Source of the DNA: Saprospiraceae bacterium
GTDB taxonomy: Bacteria; Bacteroidota; Bacteroidia; Chitinophagales; Saprospiraceae
Reading direction: 5' to 3'
Assembly: GCA_014379065.1 (NCBI GenBank)
Contig: JACMMM010000723.1
Location: 1 to 8,923 of the forward strand
Length of the DNA: 8,923 nt
Under the pieces are notes generated by a model. The model was not told the DNA's origin and made no database searches. It worked only from the letters and a program-made list of their open reading frames with translations. The position numbers and the translations under genes were made by a program. Shown here one piece after another: positions 1 to 5,962 of this stretch (the first letter of the stretch is position 1; every line of letters begins with the position of its first letter).

Positions 1-351
1 ACCTATTCCGAACGCGCCAACACGCCTGCGGCTGAAATGCCCGGTAAAGTTCCCGTAGAAGAACGCCGTCGCCGCAATCAAGCACTGCGCGGGCTTTCGG
101 AGATGAAACGCCGGGCGTTTTACCAGCAGCACCTAGGCACAGTGCGCCCTGTATTGTTTGAGCATCACCGCGATGTAACGTTATTGAATGGGTACACAGA
201 CAATTACATCAAAATTGAGATTCCAGTAGAAAGCGGAATTATCAACGAGATCAAACCCGTTTCGCTTCAAAAATTGAGCGCAGACGGAGAGGTCGTAGTT
301 GGCAGTAGCAGTTTTACCCGCCGAAGCCTTGACGAAGGAGGGTGGCAGTAG
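1..351 (+). CDS. mtaB: tRNA t6A37 methylthiotransferase MtaB, C-terminal part (5' end outside window)
   Basis: The frame is open from base 1 and ends at TAG 349-351, giving 116 residues of a longer protein. It begins with T-YSERANTPAAEMPGKVP, a hallmark of the last part of the radical SAM domain of MtaB/YqeV, followed by the basic helix EERRRRNQALRGLSEMKRRAFY and a TRAM-type beta domain (about residues 45-100, with GYTDNYIKIEIP). MtaB adds a methylthio group to t6A at position 37 of tRNAs reading ANN codons, using Fe-S clusters and SAM; the catalytic CxxxCxxC part is upstream of the window. The natural TRAM end appears to lie near the residues ADGEVVVG. The last ~15 residues (SSSFTRRSLDEGGWQ) are encoded by a short repeat element (300-352) and look like an acquired tail. 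Identification is from recognised family sequence; the acquired tail is an inference. Confidence 0.9.
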   Translation, partial: TYSERANTPAAEMPGKVPVEERRRRNQALRGLSEMKRRAFYQQHLGTVRPVLFEHHRDVTLLNGYTDNYIKIEIPVESGIINEIKPVSLQKLSADGEVVVGSSSFTRRSLDEGGWQ

Positions 352-352
352 C
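300..352 (+). repeat. Mini-element A: palindromic ~33-nt insert flanked by 10-bp direct repeats
   Basis: The 10-mer TGGCAGTAGC occurs at 300-309 and again at 343-352. Between them lies a 33-nt insert (310-342) holding ACCCGCC (316-322), CCTTGACGAAGG (328-339, a 4-bp stem CCTT/AAGG) and a closing GGGT (340-343, sharing its T with the repeat). It closely resembles the segment at 4839-4867: 24 of 30 aligned positions agree from ACCC onwards, and both are preceded by TTTT. The insert supplies the final codons and the stop of mtaB. Direct repeats around a palindromic core resemble a target-site duplication, but no mobility is shown by the sequence itself. Confidence 0.65.
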
Positions 353-415
353 CGTCGGGCACCTTCCTCAACCCTCACCATTCTCAACTCCTCAACTCTC
401 TCAACATCCCATGTC
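353..415 (+). other. Pyrimidine-rich low-complexity spacer before the pterin dehydratase gene
   Basis: After the mtaB stop the spacer is a CT-rich string with several copies of CTCAAC or close variants (about 377-405). No TAnnTTTG promoter box or ribosome binding site is visible. The downstream gene's frame happens to stay open through this spacer, but the translation is compositionally simple (many S, T, L), so I treat it as non-coding. The next gene is probably transcribed by readthrough from mtaB. Confidence 0.5.
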
Positions 416-658
416 ATGTGGCAAGAAAAAGACAACAAACTCCAAGCCTCCTTCAAATTCAAAAACTTCGCAGAAGCCTTTGCGTTTATGACCGAAGTGG
501 CTTTTCATGCGGAACGACTCGACCATCACCCCGATTGGAGCAATGTATGGAACAAGGTTGATATTCAACTCTGTACACACAGCGCGGGCGATATCGTGAC
601 CGAAAAAGACCGCACTTTGGCTGCTGCAATTGACGAGGTTTTTACAAAATACCAATAG
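416..658 (+). CDS. Pterin-4a-carbinolamine dehydratase (4a-hydroxytetrahydrobiopterin dehydratase)
   Basis: An 80-residue cytosolic protein of the PCD/DCoH family, which dehydrates 4a-hydroxytetrahydrobiopterin so that the pterin cofactor of aromatic amino acid hydroxylases can be recycled; some bacterial members are linked to molybdopterin metabolism instead. The family signature is clear: HAERLDHHPDWSNVWNKV (residues 31-48) with the catalytic His pair H37-H38, the third His in THSAGDIVTEKD (H55), and the closing helix TLAAAIDEV. ATG 416 was chosen because family homology begins there (MWQEKDNKLQ) and the codons before it are low-complexity spacer. It is shorter than the ~100-residue proteobacterial and animal members, lacking their first helix, which is my recollection of the usual form in Bacteroidota. 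No Shine-Dalgarno sequence is seen. No aromatic hydroxylase gene is in the window, so the physiological partner is unknown. Confidence 0.9.
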   Translation: MWQEKDNKLQASFKFKNFAEAFAFMTEVAFHAERLDHHPDWSNVWNKVDIQLCTHSAGDIVTEKDRTLAAAIDEVFTKYQ

Positions 659-666
659 GTTCGTTT

Positions 667-674
667 TAATTTTG
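667..674 (+). promoter_or_regulatory. Bacteroidota -7 promoter box, probable sucA promoter
   Basis: TAATTTTG matches the Bacteroidota sigma -7 consensus TAnnTTTG and is followed by GCGGCC, the usual GC-rich start region. A clear -33 TTG/TTTG at about 19-bp spacing is not visible, as is common. It would start transcripts near 680, placing the large inverted repeat 684-786 in the 5' leader of sucA. Confidence 0.55.
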
Positions 675-683
675 CGGCCGCTT

Positions 684-786
684 CAATGGTGATATGGTTA
701 TCTGATGATTTGGTTATTCGAGTGCTCAAGCTTGGCGACTCGAATAATCAAATCCCCAAATCATCAGATAACCAAATCAACCATTG
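684..786 (+). repeat. Long imperfect inverted repeat in the sucA leader
   Basis: The left arm (684-723) and right arm (738-786) are complementary over 40 bases, with one mismatch, one single-base gap and one 8-nt bulge (748-755) in the right arm. The 14-nt centre (724-737) contains the 8-bp palindrome CAAGCTTG (727-734). A 17-mer in the right arm (747-763, ATCAAATCCCCAAATCA) recurs with one base deleted at 787-802. As RNA it would form a long hairpin ending about 29 nt before the sucA start codon. No U-run follows, so it is not a simple terminator. It may be a dispersed intergenic repeat, an mRNA-stability element or a leader regulator; the sequence does not decide. Confidence 0.8.
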
Positions 787-814
787 ATCAAATCCCAAAT
801 CAACACGCACATCC

Positions 815-3565
815 ATGACTGACCATTCTCCTGTTTTCAACGCGCACCCGCAATATATCGAATCGCTGTATAAAAACTGGCAGGCCGACCCGGCCTCTGT
901 CGAATCAGATTGGCAAGCCTTTTTCCGGGGCTTTGATTTCGCGAGCAGTTCAAGCAATGGCCACGACAATGGTGCAGCAGCATCCAGCACAGCCGTTTCC
1001 GACCTAAAAAAAGAATTCGCTGTGGTCAACCTCATCTACGGCTATCGTGATCGGGGTCATACGCTCTCGACCACTAACCCGATCAAGCCGCGCAAAAACC
1101 GGCATCCGCGTCTAGAATTATCGGATTACGGGTTATCAGAAGTAGATTTGGACACGCGCTTTGTGGCAGGTTACCAACTCGGTATGCCCAACGCGACGCT
1201 CCGCGAAATCCTCGAGCGTCTGAAATTGATCTATTGCGGCAACATTGGTTTTGAGAGCACACATGTGTTTGACAAGACCAAACGCGAATGGCTGCGCCAA
1301 AAAATCGAAGGCCGCAATCTCGAAGGCGACTTCGGTTTCCCCTTGGCAAAAAAGAAGCGGATTCTGGAAAAAATCAACGGCGCAGTGGGATTTGAACAGT
1401 TTTTGGCCACCAAATTCGTGGGACAAAAACGCTTCGGTCTCGAGGGTGGGGAAGCCAGCATTGCCGCACTCGACGCGATGATCAACCGCGCCGCCGAAAC
1501 CGAAACACCAGTCGAAGAAGTCGTGATCGGTATGGCGCACCGGGGTAGGCTCAATGTGCTTTGCAACATCGTGGGCAAAACCTACGAGCAGATTTTTCGC
1601 GCATTCGAAGACAAAAGCATCCCTGACCAGAGCTACGGTTCTGGCGACGTGAAATACCATCAAGGCTATTCTTCCCAAACCGAAACCTTGAACGGGCGAA
1701 CGGTGTACGTCAAATTGCTTCCCAACCCCAGTCACCTCGAAGCCGTTGATCCAGTGGTGGAGGGATTCCTCCGTGCCAAACTTGATATTCTATATCAGGA
1801 AGATTTCGACCGCGTGTTGCCGATTTTGATTCACGGCGACGCGGCATTGGCGGGACAAGGCATTGTGTATGAGGTAATTCAGATGATGAGCCTCGAAGGC
1901 TACAACACGGGCGGTACGGTACATCTGGTCATCAACAACCAGATTGGTTTTACCACAAGTTGGGAAGACGCCCGCTCCAGCACCTATTGCACGAGCATTG
2001 CCGAGGTGGTGCAAGCCCCTGTTTTCCATGTAAATGGCGACGACCCGGAGGCCTGCGTTTTTGCTGCTGAATTGGCCATCGAATACCGCCAGGCGTTCAA
2101 TACCGATGTGTTCCTTGACCTCGTGTGCTACCGCCGCAACGGCCATAATGAGAGCGACGAGCCACGTTTCACCCAGCCGGAAATGTGGAAAATTATCGAA
2201 AAACACGCCGATCCCCGCACGATTTACAACCAAAAATTGGTCGCACGCGGCGATGTGGACGAGCAAATGGCCAAAGACATGGAGGCTAAATTCAAGGCCG
2301 ACCTGCAAGCCCGTCTGGACAATGCGCGTCAAACACCCCTGCCCTATACTTACCAAGAACCAGAACTCCATTGGAAGGCCCTGAAAAAAACCGTGGCGGA
2401 CAAGGATTTTCAGGAAAGTCCCGATACGGGTATTCCGCGTAAGGCGATTGACAAATTGCTCAATCATTTGCTGTCGTTCCCCGAAGGGTTTACGCCCATT
2501 TCACAAATTGCCAAACTCACCGAGGCCAAAAAACAATTGGTAGCCACAGGCAAAATTGACTGGCAACTCGGCGAACTCTTGGCCTACGGCTCACTTTTGC
2601 TCGACGGACAAGACGTGCGCATGAGCGGCCAAGACGTAAAACGCGGCACTTTCAGCCACCGTCACGCCTGCATCATTGACACCAATACTTATAAGGAAAT
2701 CAACCGTTTGGACGGCATTGCGGAAAAGCAGGGCAAATTCCGCATCTTCAATTCCTTGCTCAGTGAATTCGCCGTGCTGGGGTTTGAATACGGTTATTCG
2801 CTCTCTACGCCCGATGCACTGGTGATCTGGGAAGCGCAGTTTGGCGACTTCGTAAACGGCGCGAGCACCATTGTGGATCAATTCATTTTCGCCGGCGAAA
2901 GCAAGTGGCAGCGCATGAGCGGCCTCGTGATGTTGCTTCCCCACGGCTACGAAGGCCAAGGCCCTGAGCACTCTTCCGCCCGCCTAGAGCGTTTTTTGCA
3001 AGGCTGCGCCGAGAACAACGTGACCGTGGCGAACGTGAGTACGGCCAGCAACTTTTTCCACCTGTTGCGCCGCCAACAAGTGCGCCCCTTCCGCAAACCG
3101 CTCGTCGTGATGTCGCCGAAATCGGGTCTTCGTGCGCCTTTCAACCTCGGCGAAATCAGCGAACTTGAAACGGGCAACCGTTTCCGCGAACTGATTGACG
3201 ACGCATTCGCCGATGCTAAAAAAACAAAGCGCATGCTCGTCTGCTCTGGCAAGGTCTACTACGATTTGCTCAAAAAACAGCAGGACGAAAAACGCGAGGA
3301 CGTGGCCATCCTCCGTCTCGAACAGATTTACCCCTTCCCGAAAAAGCAGTTTGACGCCCTTCGGAAAAAATACGCCAAGGCCGAACTTGTCTGGGTTCAG
3401 GAAGAGCCCAGCAACATGGGCGCTTGGAGCCACATCGCCGTTACCCAATCTGAATATGGTTGGAAATATGCGGGCCGTGCAGCATCGGCATCCCCTGCTA
3501 CAGGATTTCCTAAAGCGCATGAGAAGGAGCAGGGGGAACTATTGGCGGCGGCGTTTGGGGAGTGA
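815..3565 (+). CDS. sucA: 2-oxoglutarate dehydrogenase E1 component (thiamine diphosphate-dependent)
   Basis: The 916-residue E1 subunit of the 2-oxoglutarate dehydrogenase complex decarboxylates 2-oxoglutarate and passes the succinyl group to lipoyl-E2 in the TCA cycle. Length matches the family (E. coli 933). Domains in order: N-terminal E2-binding segment (about 1-45, HPQYIESLYKNWQADPASVESDW); E1 dehydrogenase domain with GMAHRGRLNVL (239-249), KYHQGYS (280-286), PNPSHLEAVDPVVEG (303-317), the thiamine diphosphate motif from GDAA (341) to NNQIGFTT (374-381), and GHNESDEPRFTQP (443-455); transketolase-like pyrimidine domain with KRGTFSHRHA (609-618) and PHGYEGQGPEHSSARLERF (709-727); and a conserved C-terminal domain ending near the stop. 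No frameshift or missing active-site residue is seen. ATG 815 fits the family N-terminus; no Shine-Dalgarno is visible. A promoter box lies at 667-674. The E2 gene sucB, the usual next gene, is absent here. Confidence 0.98.
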   Translation: MTDHSPVFNAHPQYIESLYKNWQADPASVESDWQAFFRGFDFASSSSNGHDNGAAASSTAVSDLKKEFAVVNLIYGYRDRGHTLSTTNPIKPRKNRHPRLELSDYGLSEVDLDTRFVAGYQLGMPNATLREILERLKLIYCGNIGFESTHVFDKTKREWLRQKIEGRNLEGDFGFPLAKKKRILEKINGAVGFEQFLATKFVGQKRFGLEGGEASIAALDAMINRAAETETPVEEVVIGMAHRGRLNVLCNIVGKTYEQIFRAFEDKSIPDQSYGSGDVKYHQGYSSQTETLNGRTVYVKLLPNPSHLEAVDPVVEGFLRAKLDILYQEDFDRVLPILIHGDAALAGQGIVYEVIQMMSLEGYNTGGTVHLVINNQIGFTTSWEDARSSTYCTSIAEVVQAPVFHVNGDDPEACVFAAELAIEYRQAFNTDVFLDLVCYRRNGHNESDEPRFTQPEMWKIIEKHADPRTIYNQKLVARGDVDEQMAKDMEAKFKADLQARLDNARQTPLPYTYQEPELHWKALKKTVADKDFQESPDTGIPRKAIDKLLNHLLSFPEGFTPISQIAKLTEAKKQLVATGKIDWQLGELLAYGSLLLDGQDVRMSGQDVKRGTFSHRHACIIDTNTYKEINRLDGIAEKQGKFRIFNSLLSEFAVLGFEYGYSLSTPDALVIWEAQFGDFVNGASTIVDQFIFAGESKWQRMSGLVMLLPHGYEGQGPEHSSARLERFLQGCAENNVTVANVSTASNFFHLLRRQQVRPFRKPLVVMSPKSGLRAPFNLGEISELETGNRFRELIDDAFADAKKTKRMLVCSGKVYYDLLKKQQDEKREDVAILRLEQIYPFPKKQFDALRKKYAKAELVWVQEEPSNMGAWSHIAVTQSEYGWKYAGRAASASPATGFPKAHEKEQGELLAAAFGE

Positions 3566-3595
3566 AGTGGCTGCCCTAAATAGATGTAAAAAAAA

Positions 3596-3603
3596 TACCT
3601 TTG
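3596..3603 (+). promoter_or_regulatory. Bacteroidota -7 promoter box for the EAD/MoxR/vWA gene set
   Basis: TACCTTTG fits TAnnTTTG exactly and is followed by CAGCC, a very typical Bacteroidota promoter context. It lies 30 bp after the sucA stop, so the module downstream appears to have its own transcription start near 3610. This also argues against the TTG at 3601 as start codon of the next gene, since it falls inside the box. No clear -33 element is seen. No further box was found in the gaps before the next two genes, so all three may share this promoter. Confidence 0.65.
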
Positions 3604-3645
3604 CAGCCAAACAAAGCGTCTGAAACGCCCGCCTATACCCAAACA

Positions 3646-4800
3646 ATGAATCCAAAAGATTCCATTCTTCAATTGATTTCGCGCGGCCAGCTCGAAGAAG
3701 CCATTGCTGTTTGGCTTCAGGCAACTGGTGTCCATGATCCAATCCGTACGGAGGTGTTGGGTTATTCAGCCCGGCTGAGCAACCTCACCACCAAGAAAAA
3801 CCAAGGGGTCATTGAATTCAAAGAAGAGACCCTGGTCCTCAACCAAGTGACCGCAGCCATGTTCAGCAGCCTCCACAACTGGCAACTAGGCGGGGATTAC
3901 GCTTCCCTTTTATACGCCATTGAACAACTTGGCATTGACCTCGACAACGAGATATCCTCCCTCCACTTGGTCAATTGCGACCGCATAGGCCAAGCAAAAA
4001 CCTTCCGCCGGGTATTTAACCGCTGGGAAGGGAAAAGCGATTTTCAGTTCCATTTTATCTGCGGGTGCCCAACTGAAATGCCCACTTCGTTTGGCAAGCG
4101 TTTGATTTATGAGATTATCCGCGACAAACTTGATGATCGTCACGATGCCATTTCTTACCCATTTCAGGAAGATGACGACCGCATTAAAACCGAGAACCTG
4201 CCCCTTGGCACCGACTTGGCCGCCAGCCAAAAACGGCTAAAGGAATACGTCGCCCGGCGTTTTCAGTTTTCAGACACTCAGAGTTTTGAAACCTTCATCG
4301 AAACGGGTGTGCCGAAATTGCCTTACGACTATGTAACCTCCGTGTTTGAGATTTCGGAAAAAAAATGGGAAAAGGACGAAGGCGAAATCCGCGAGTATTT
4401 TGAATGGATGATCGAAACCTTTCAATGCCCAAACAAGGAGGTGCCGACTTTTCTATTTTTCGTGGTGATAAAAAGCCCAAAACTTCACCTCGACCCGGAA
4501 CAGCTAACCCACCGCCAAAAAGCCATCCTCGCCGAACTCGGCAGCCTTTGCGAAAAGTACCCTGACCAAGCTACCCTGTTGTCGGATTTCCCGCCGATTG
4601 ACCAACAAGACTTCGACGACTGGGTGGCCGAGATAGACGATATCCGCAACCCAAATCTCTCCCGAGCAGTCACCCGCGCCCTCGCAGCCACCTTCGAGGC
4701 AGGTTCAGAGGAAGATATTTTGTATAGAACCCAGCAAAAATTCCACCTAAAAGACATAGAACCTGTACAGCGACGGATTTATGAAATCGCATCCAAGTGA
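3646..4800 (+). CDS. EAD11-like adaptor fused to an inactive-STAND-like (iSTAND) domain; putative conflict-system protein
   Basis: A 384-residue predicted cytosolic protein without signal peptide or membrane segment. Residues 1-78 look like an effector-associated domain of the EAD11 kind: two short helices (DSILQLISRGQLEEAIAVWL), then EVLGYSARLSNLTTKKNQGVI and a final helix with ETLVLNQVTAAMFSSL. Such small helical domains act as homotypic adaptors bringing effectors to signalling partners. Residues ~105-384 begin with LHLVNCDRIGQAKTFRRVF and a hydrophobic strand FQFHFICGCPTEMPTSFGKRLIYEI, resembling the iSTAND domain described in EAD-containing conflict systems: a STAND NTPase-like fold without a P-loop. 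I see no GxxxxGK[ST] motif here. No catalytic effector domain is evident, so this may be a sensor or scaffold. ATG 3646 was preferred over TTG 3601 because the latter lies in the promoter box. A moxR-type gene and a vWA-type gene follow. Family assignment is from memory of domain patterns and is moderately sure. Confidence 0.7.
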   Translation: MNPKDSILQLISRGQLEEAIAVWLQATGVHDPIRTEVLGYSARLSNLTTKKNQGVIEFKEETLVLNQVTAAMFSSLHNWQLGGDYASLLYAIEQLGIDLDNEISSLHLVNCDRIGQAKTFRRVFNRWEGKSDFQFHFICGCPTEMPTSFGKRLIYEIIRDKLDDRHDAISYPFQEDDDRIKTENLPLGTDLAASQKRLKEYVARRFQFSDTQSFETFIETGVPKLPYDYVTSVFEISEKKWEKDEGEIREYFEWMIETFQCPNKEVPTFLFFVVIKSPKLHLDPEQLTHRQKAILAELGSLCEKYPDQATLLSDFPPIDQQDFDDWVAEIDDIRNPNLSRAVTRALAATFEAGSEEDILYRTQQKFHLKDIEPVQRRIYEIASK

Positions 4801-4892
4801 AGAGTCGTCATTGGTCATTGAGTCATTACGTCATTTTTACCCGCCCTAGCCTTAGCGAAGAAGGGTTGTCATTTTTGAAATCGCATCCAAGT
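4782..4892 (+). repeat. 17-bp direct repeat duplicating the 3' end of the EAD gene
   Basis: The 17-mer TGAAATCGCATCCAAGT, which encodes the last residues and first stop base of the EAD gene (4782-4798), recurs exactly at 4876-4892 just before the MoxR start. The 77 nt between (4799-4875) contain several GTCATT copies (4808-4835) and mini-element B. It looks like a short tandem duplication or insertion event in the gap between the two genes, which left both reading frames intact. No promoter box or Shine-Dalgarno sequence was seen in this ~100-nt gap. Confidence 0.75.
4830..4876 (+). repeat. Mini-element B: copy of mini-element A flanked by 9-bp direct repeats
   Basis: GTCATTTTT at 4830-4838 and again at 4868-4876 bracket a 29-nt insert (4839-4867) that starts ACCCGCC and ends AAGGGTT, with inner pairing CTT/AAG around AGCG (4851-4860). 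It aligns without gaps to 316-345 near the mtaB end with 24 of 30 identities. The outer ACCC/GGGT and inner CTT/AAG give a weak hairpin. Two related inserts, each framed by a different direct repeat, support a short repeat family that inserts with target duplication. Confidence 0.65.
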
Positions 4893-4900
4893 AGTTGAAT

Positions 4901-5830
4901 ATGAGCAATTTTCACCTCTACCAATCCGAAGGCCAGGCCGACCTTCCCGTCATCGAGGCCAACCCGAAACTCCGCGACGCCTCGCTTTACGAACCACCGC
5001 CCGGGCTTCAAGCCGCCGTCAACGTAGCCCTCGCACTCGCGCAGCCGCTCTTGCTCACGGGCGAACCGGGCACGGGCAAAACCCAACTCGCCGACCATCT
5101 GGCCCATTTTTTCGGCCTCGGCGACCCACTGGTGTTCAACGCCCAGACTTCTTCGACAGTAAAAGACCTTTTTTACAGCTACGACGCGCTTGCCCACTTT
5201 CAATACGCGCATGCACGTAATAACGAACTACTCTCGCCTGACTACGTGGAGCAGAACTTCATCCACTATGCAGCCCTCGGCGACGCCATTCGGGGCGGAG
5301 AGCGTCGTTTGGTGCTGATAGACGAAATTGACAAAGCCCCCCGCGACCTGCCAAACGACGTGTTGGCCGCGCTCGAAAAACTAGAATTTTCAGTGCCAGA
5401 AGCCAGAAGAAACTGGCCTGCCCCTCCTGCTGCGTTGCGTCCCATCATCGTAATGACCTCCAATTCGGAGAAAAACCTGCCCGATGCCTTCCTGCGCCGG
5501 GTGGTGTACTACCATATTCCGTTCCCGGACGCGGCCATGCTTTTGCGCATTGTTTCTAAAAAAGTGGAGGGCTTTGGAGACCCTGACTTGGAAAAAATAG
5601 TGGCCCATTTCGAGAGCATCCGCGACGATAAAAAGGTGAAACTCCGAAAAAAACCTGCCACTGCTGAGCTCATCAATTGGACTGCTCTGCTCCATAAAAT
5701 CAGTTTCCCAGTCGCCAAACTTGAAGCCCCCGAAAAACTCAGCGATGAAGAGCGCAAACTGCTGCTCACGTCGTATTCCGTATTGGCAAAAAGCAAAGAT
5801 GACCTTAAAGCACTAGATGAATGGCTGTGA
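4901..5830 (+). CDS. MoxR-family AAA+ ATPase
   Basis: A 309-residue cytosolic AAA+ ATPase of the MoxR group, chaperone-like ATPases that work with vWA-domain partners to remodel or activate target proteins. Walker A is GEPGTGKT (54-61), Walker B is LVLIDEID (137-144), sensor 1 is MTSN (185-188), and arginine-finger candidates are in DAFLRR (195-200), all intact. The string TSNSEKNLPDAFLRR followed by YYHIPFP is typical of MoxR proteins found in vWA-linked gene sets. The C-terminal lid (about 215-309) is helical. ATG 4901 is preferred over the TTG two codons earlier, which would add only two residues; no Shine-Dalgarno sequence is visible. It lies 100 nt after the EAD/iSTAND gene and 132 nt before the membrane vWA gene, on the same strand, so it is probably the motor of a three-gene module. 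The exact substrate cannot be told from sequence. Confidence 0.93.
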   Translation: MSNFHLYQSEGQADLPVIEANPKLRDASLYEPPPGLQAAVNVALALAQPLLLTGEPGTGKTQLADHLAHFFGLGDPLVFNAQTSSTVKDLFYSYDALAHFQYAHARNNELLSPDYVEQNFIHYAALGDAIRGGERRLVLIDEIDKAPRDLPNDVLAALEKLEFSVPEARRNWPAPPAALRPIIVMTSNSEKNLPDAFLRRVVYYHIPFPDAAMLLRIVSKKVEGFGDPDLEKIVAHFESIRDDKKVKLRKKPATAELINWTALLHKISFPVAKLEAPEKLSDEERKLLLTSYSVLAKSKDDLKALDEWL

Positions 5831-5962
5831 GCAGCCCTTGGTAGTGAAGTCATCTGTGAGGCACGAGCAGGTGACATCTCGGAACGGCAACTACAACCAT
5901 ATCCAAGATGACGTGACACCTTCTCCTTCGTCGAAGATGGCACCTCATCTTTTAACAACCCA
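5831..5962 (+). repeat. Repeat-containing intergenic spacer between the MoxR and vWA genes
   Basis: This 132-nt gap has no promoter box and no visible gene. AGGTGACATCT (5869-5879) pairs with AGATGGCACCT (5935-5945) with one mismatch, and AAGTCATCT (5847-5855) pairs over GTCATCT with AGATGACGT (5906-5914), so the spacer can fold into nested hairpins. It includes CTTCGTCGAAG (5926-5936), a 5-bp perfect palindrome with a 1-nt centre. On the minus strand this part shares the 10-mer GACGAAGGAG with mini-element A, so it may be a decayed third copy; that relation is weak. Confidence 0.45.

Noticed and set aside
299..415. Upstream extension of the pterin dehydratase frame to 299
   Set aside because: The extra residues come from mini-element A and a CT-rich spacer and have no family similarity. 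The family N-terminus MWQEKDNKL starts at ATG 416.
684..786. Rho-independent terminator for the pterin dehydratase gene
   Set aside because: The stem is AT-rich with no U-run after it, and it lies downstream of a predicted promoter that should drive sucA.
1136..1735. Minus-strand open frame of 199 codons, and another at 1790-2467, opposite sucA
   Set aside because: They lie wholly within the well-recognised sucA coding region, and their translations show no known domain and have biased composition. They are shadows of a strongly conserved gene.
3601..3645. TTG start at 3601 for the EAD gene, adding 15 residues
   Set aside because: The TTG lies inside the TACCTTTG promoter box, so it would not be within the transcript; ATG 3646 fits the start of the helical domain.
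3646..3875. TPR-like repeat at the start of the EAD protein (GQLEEAIAVWLQ)
   Set aside because: Only one helix pair with a TPR flavour is present, and the following EVLGYSARLSNL...NQGVI pattern fits an EAD11-like domain better.
4799..4875. CRISPR-like or tandem array from the repeated GTCATT units
   Set aside because: The units are 5-6 bp, irregularly spaced and few; there are no uniform spacers and no cas genes.
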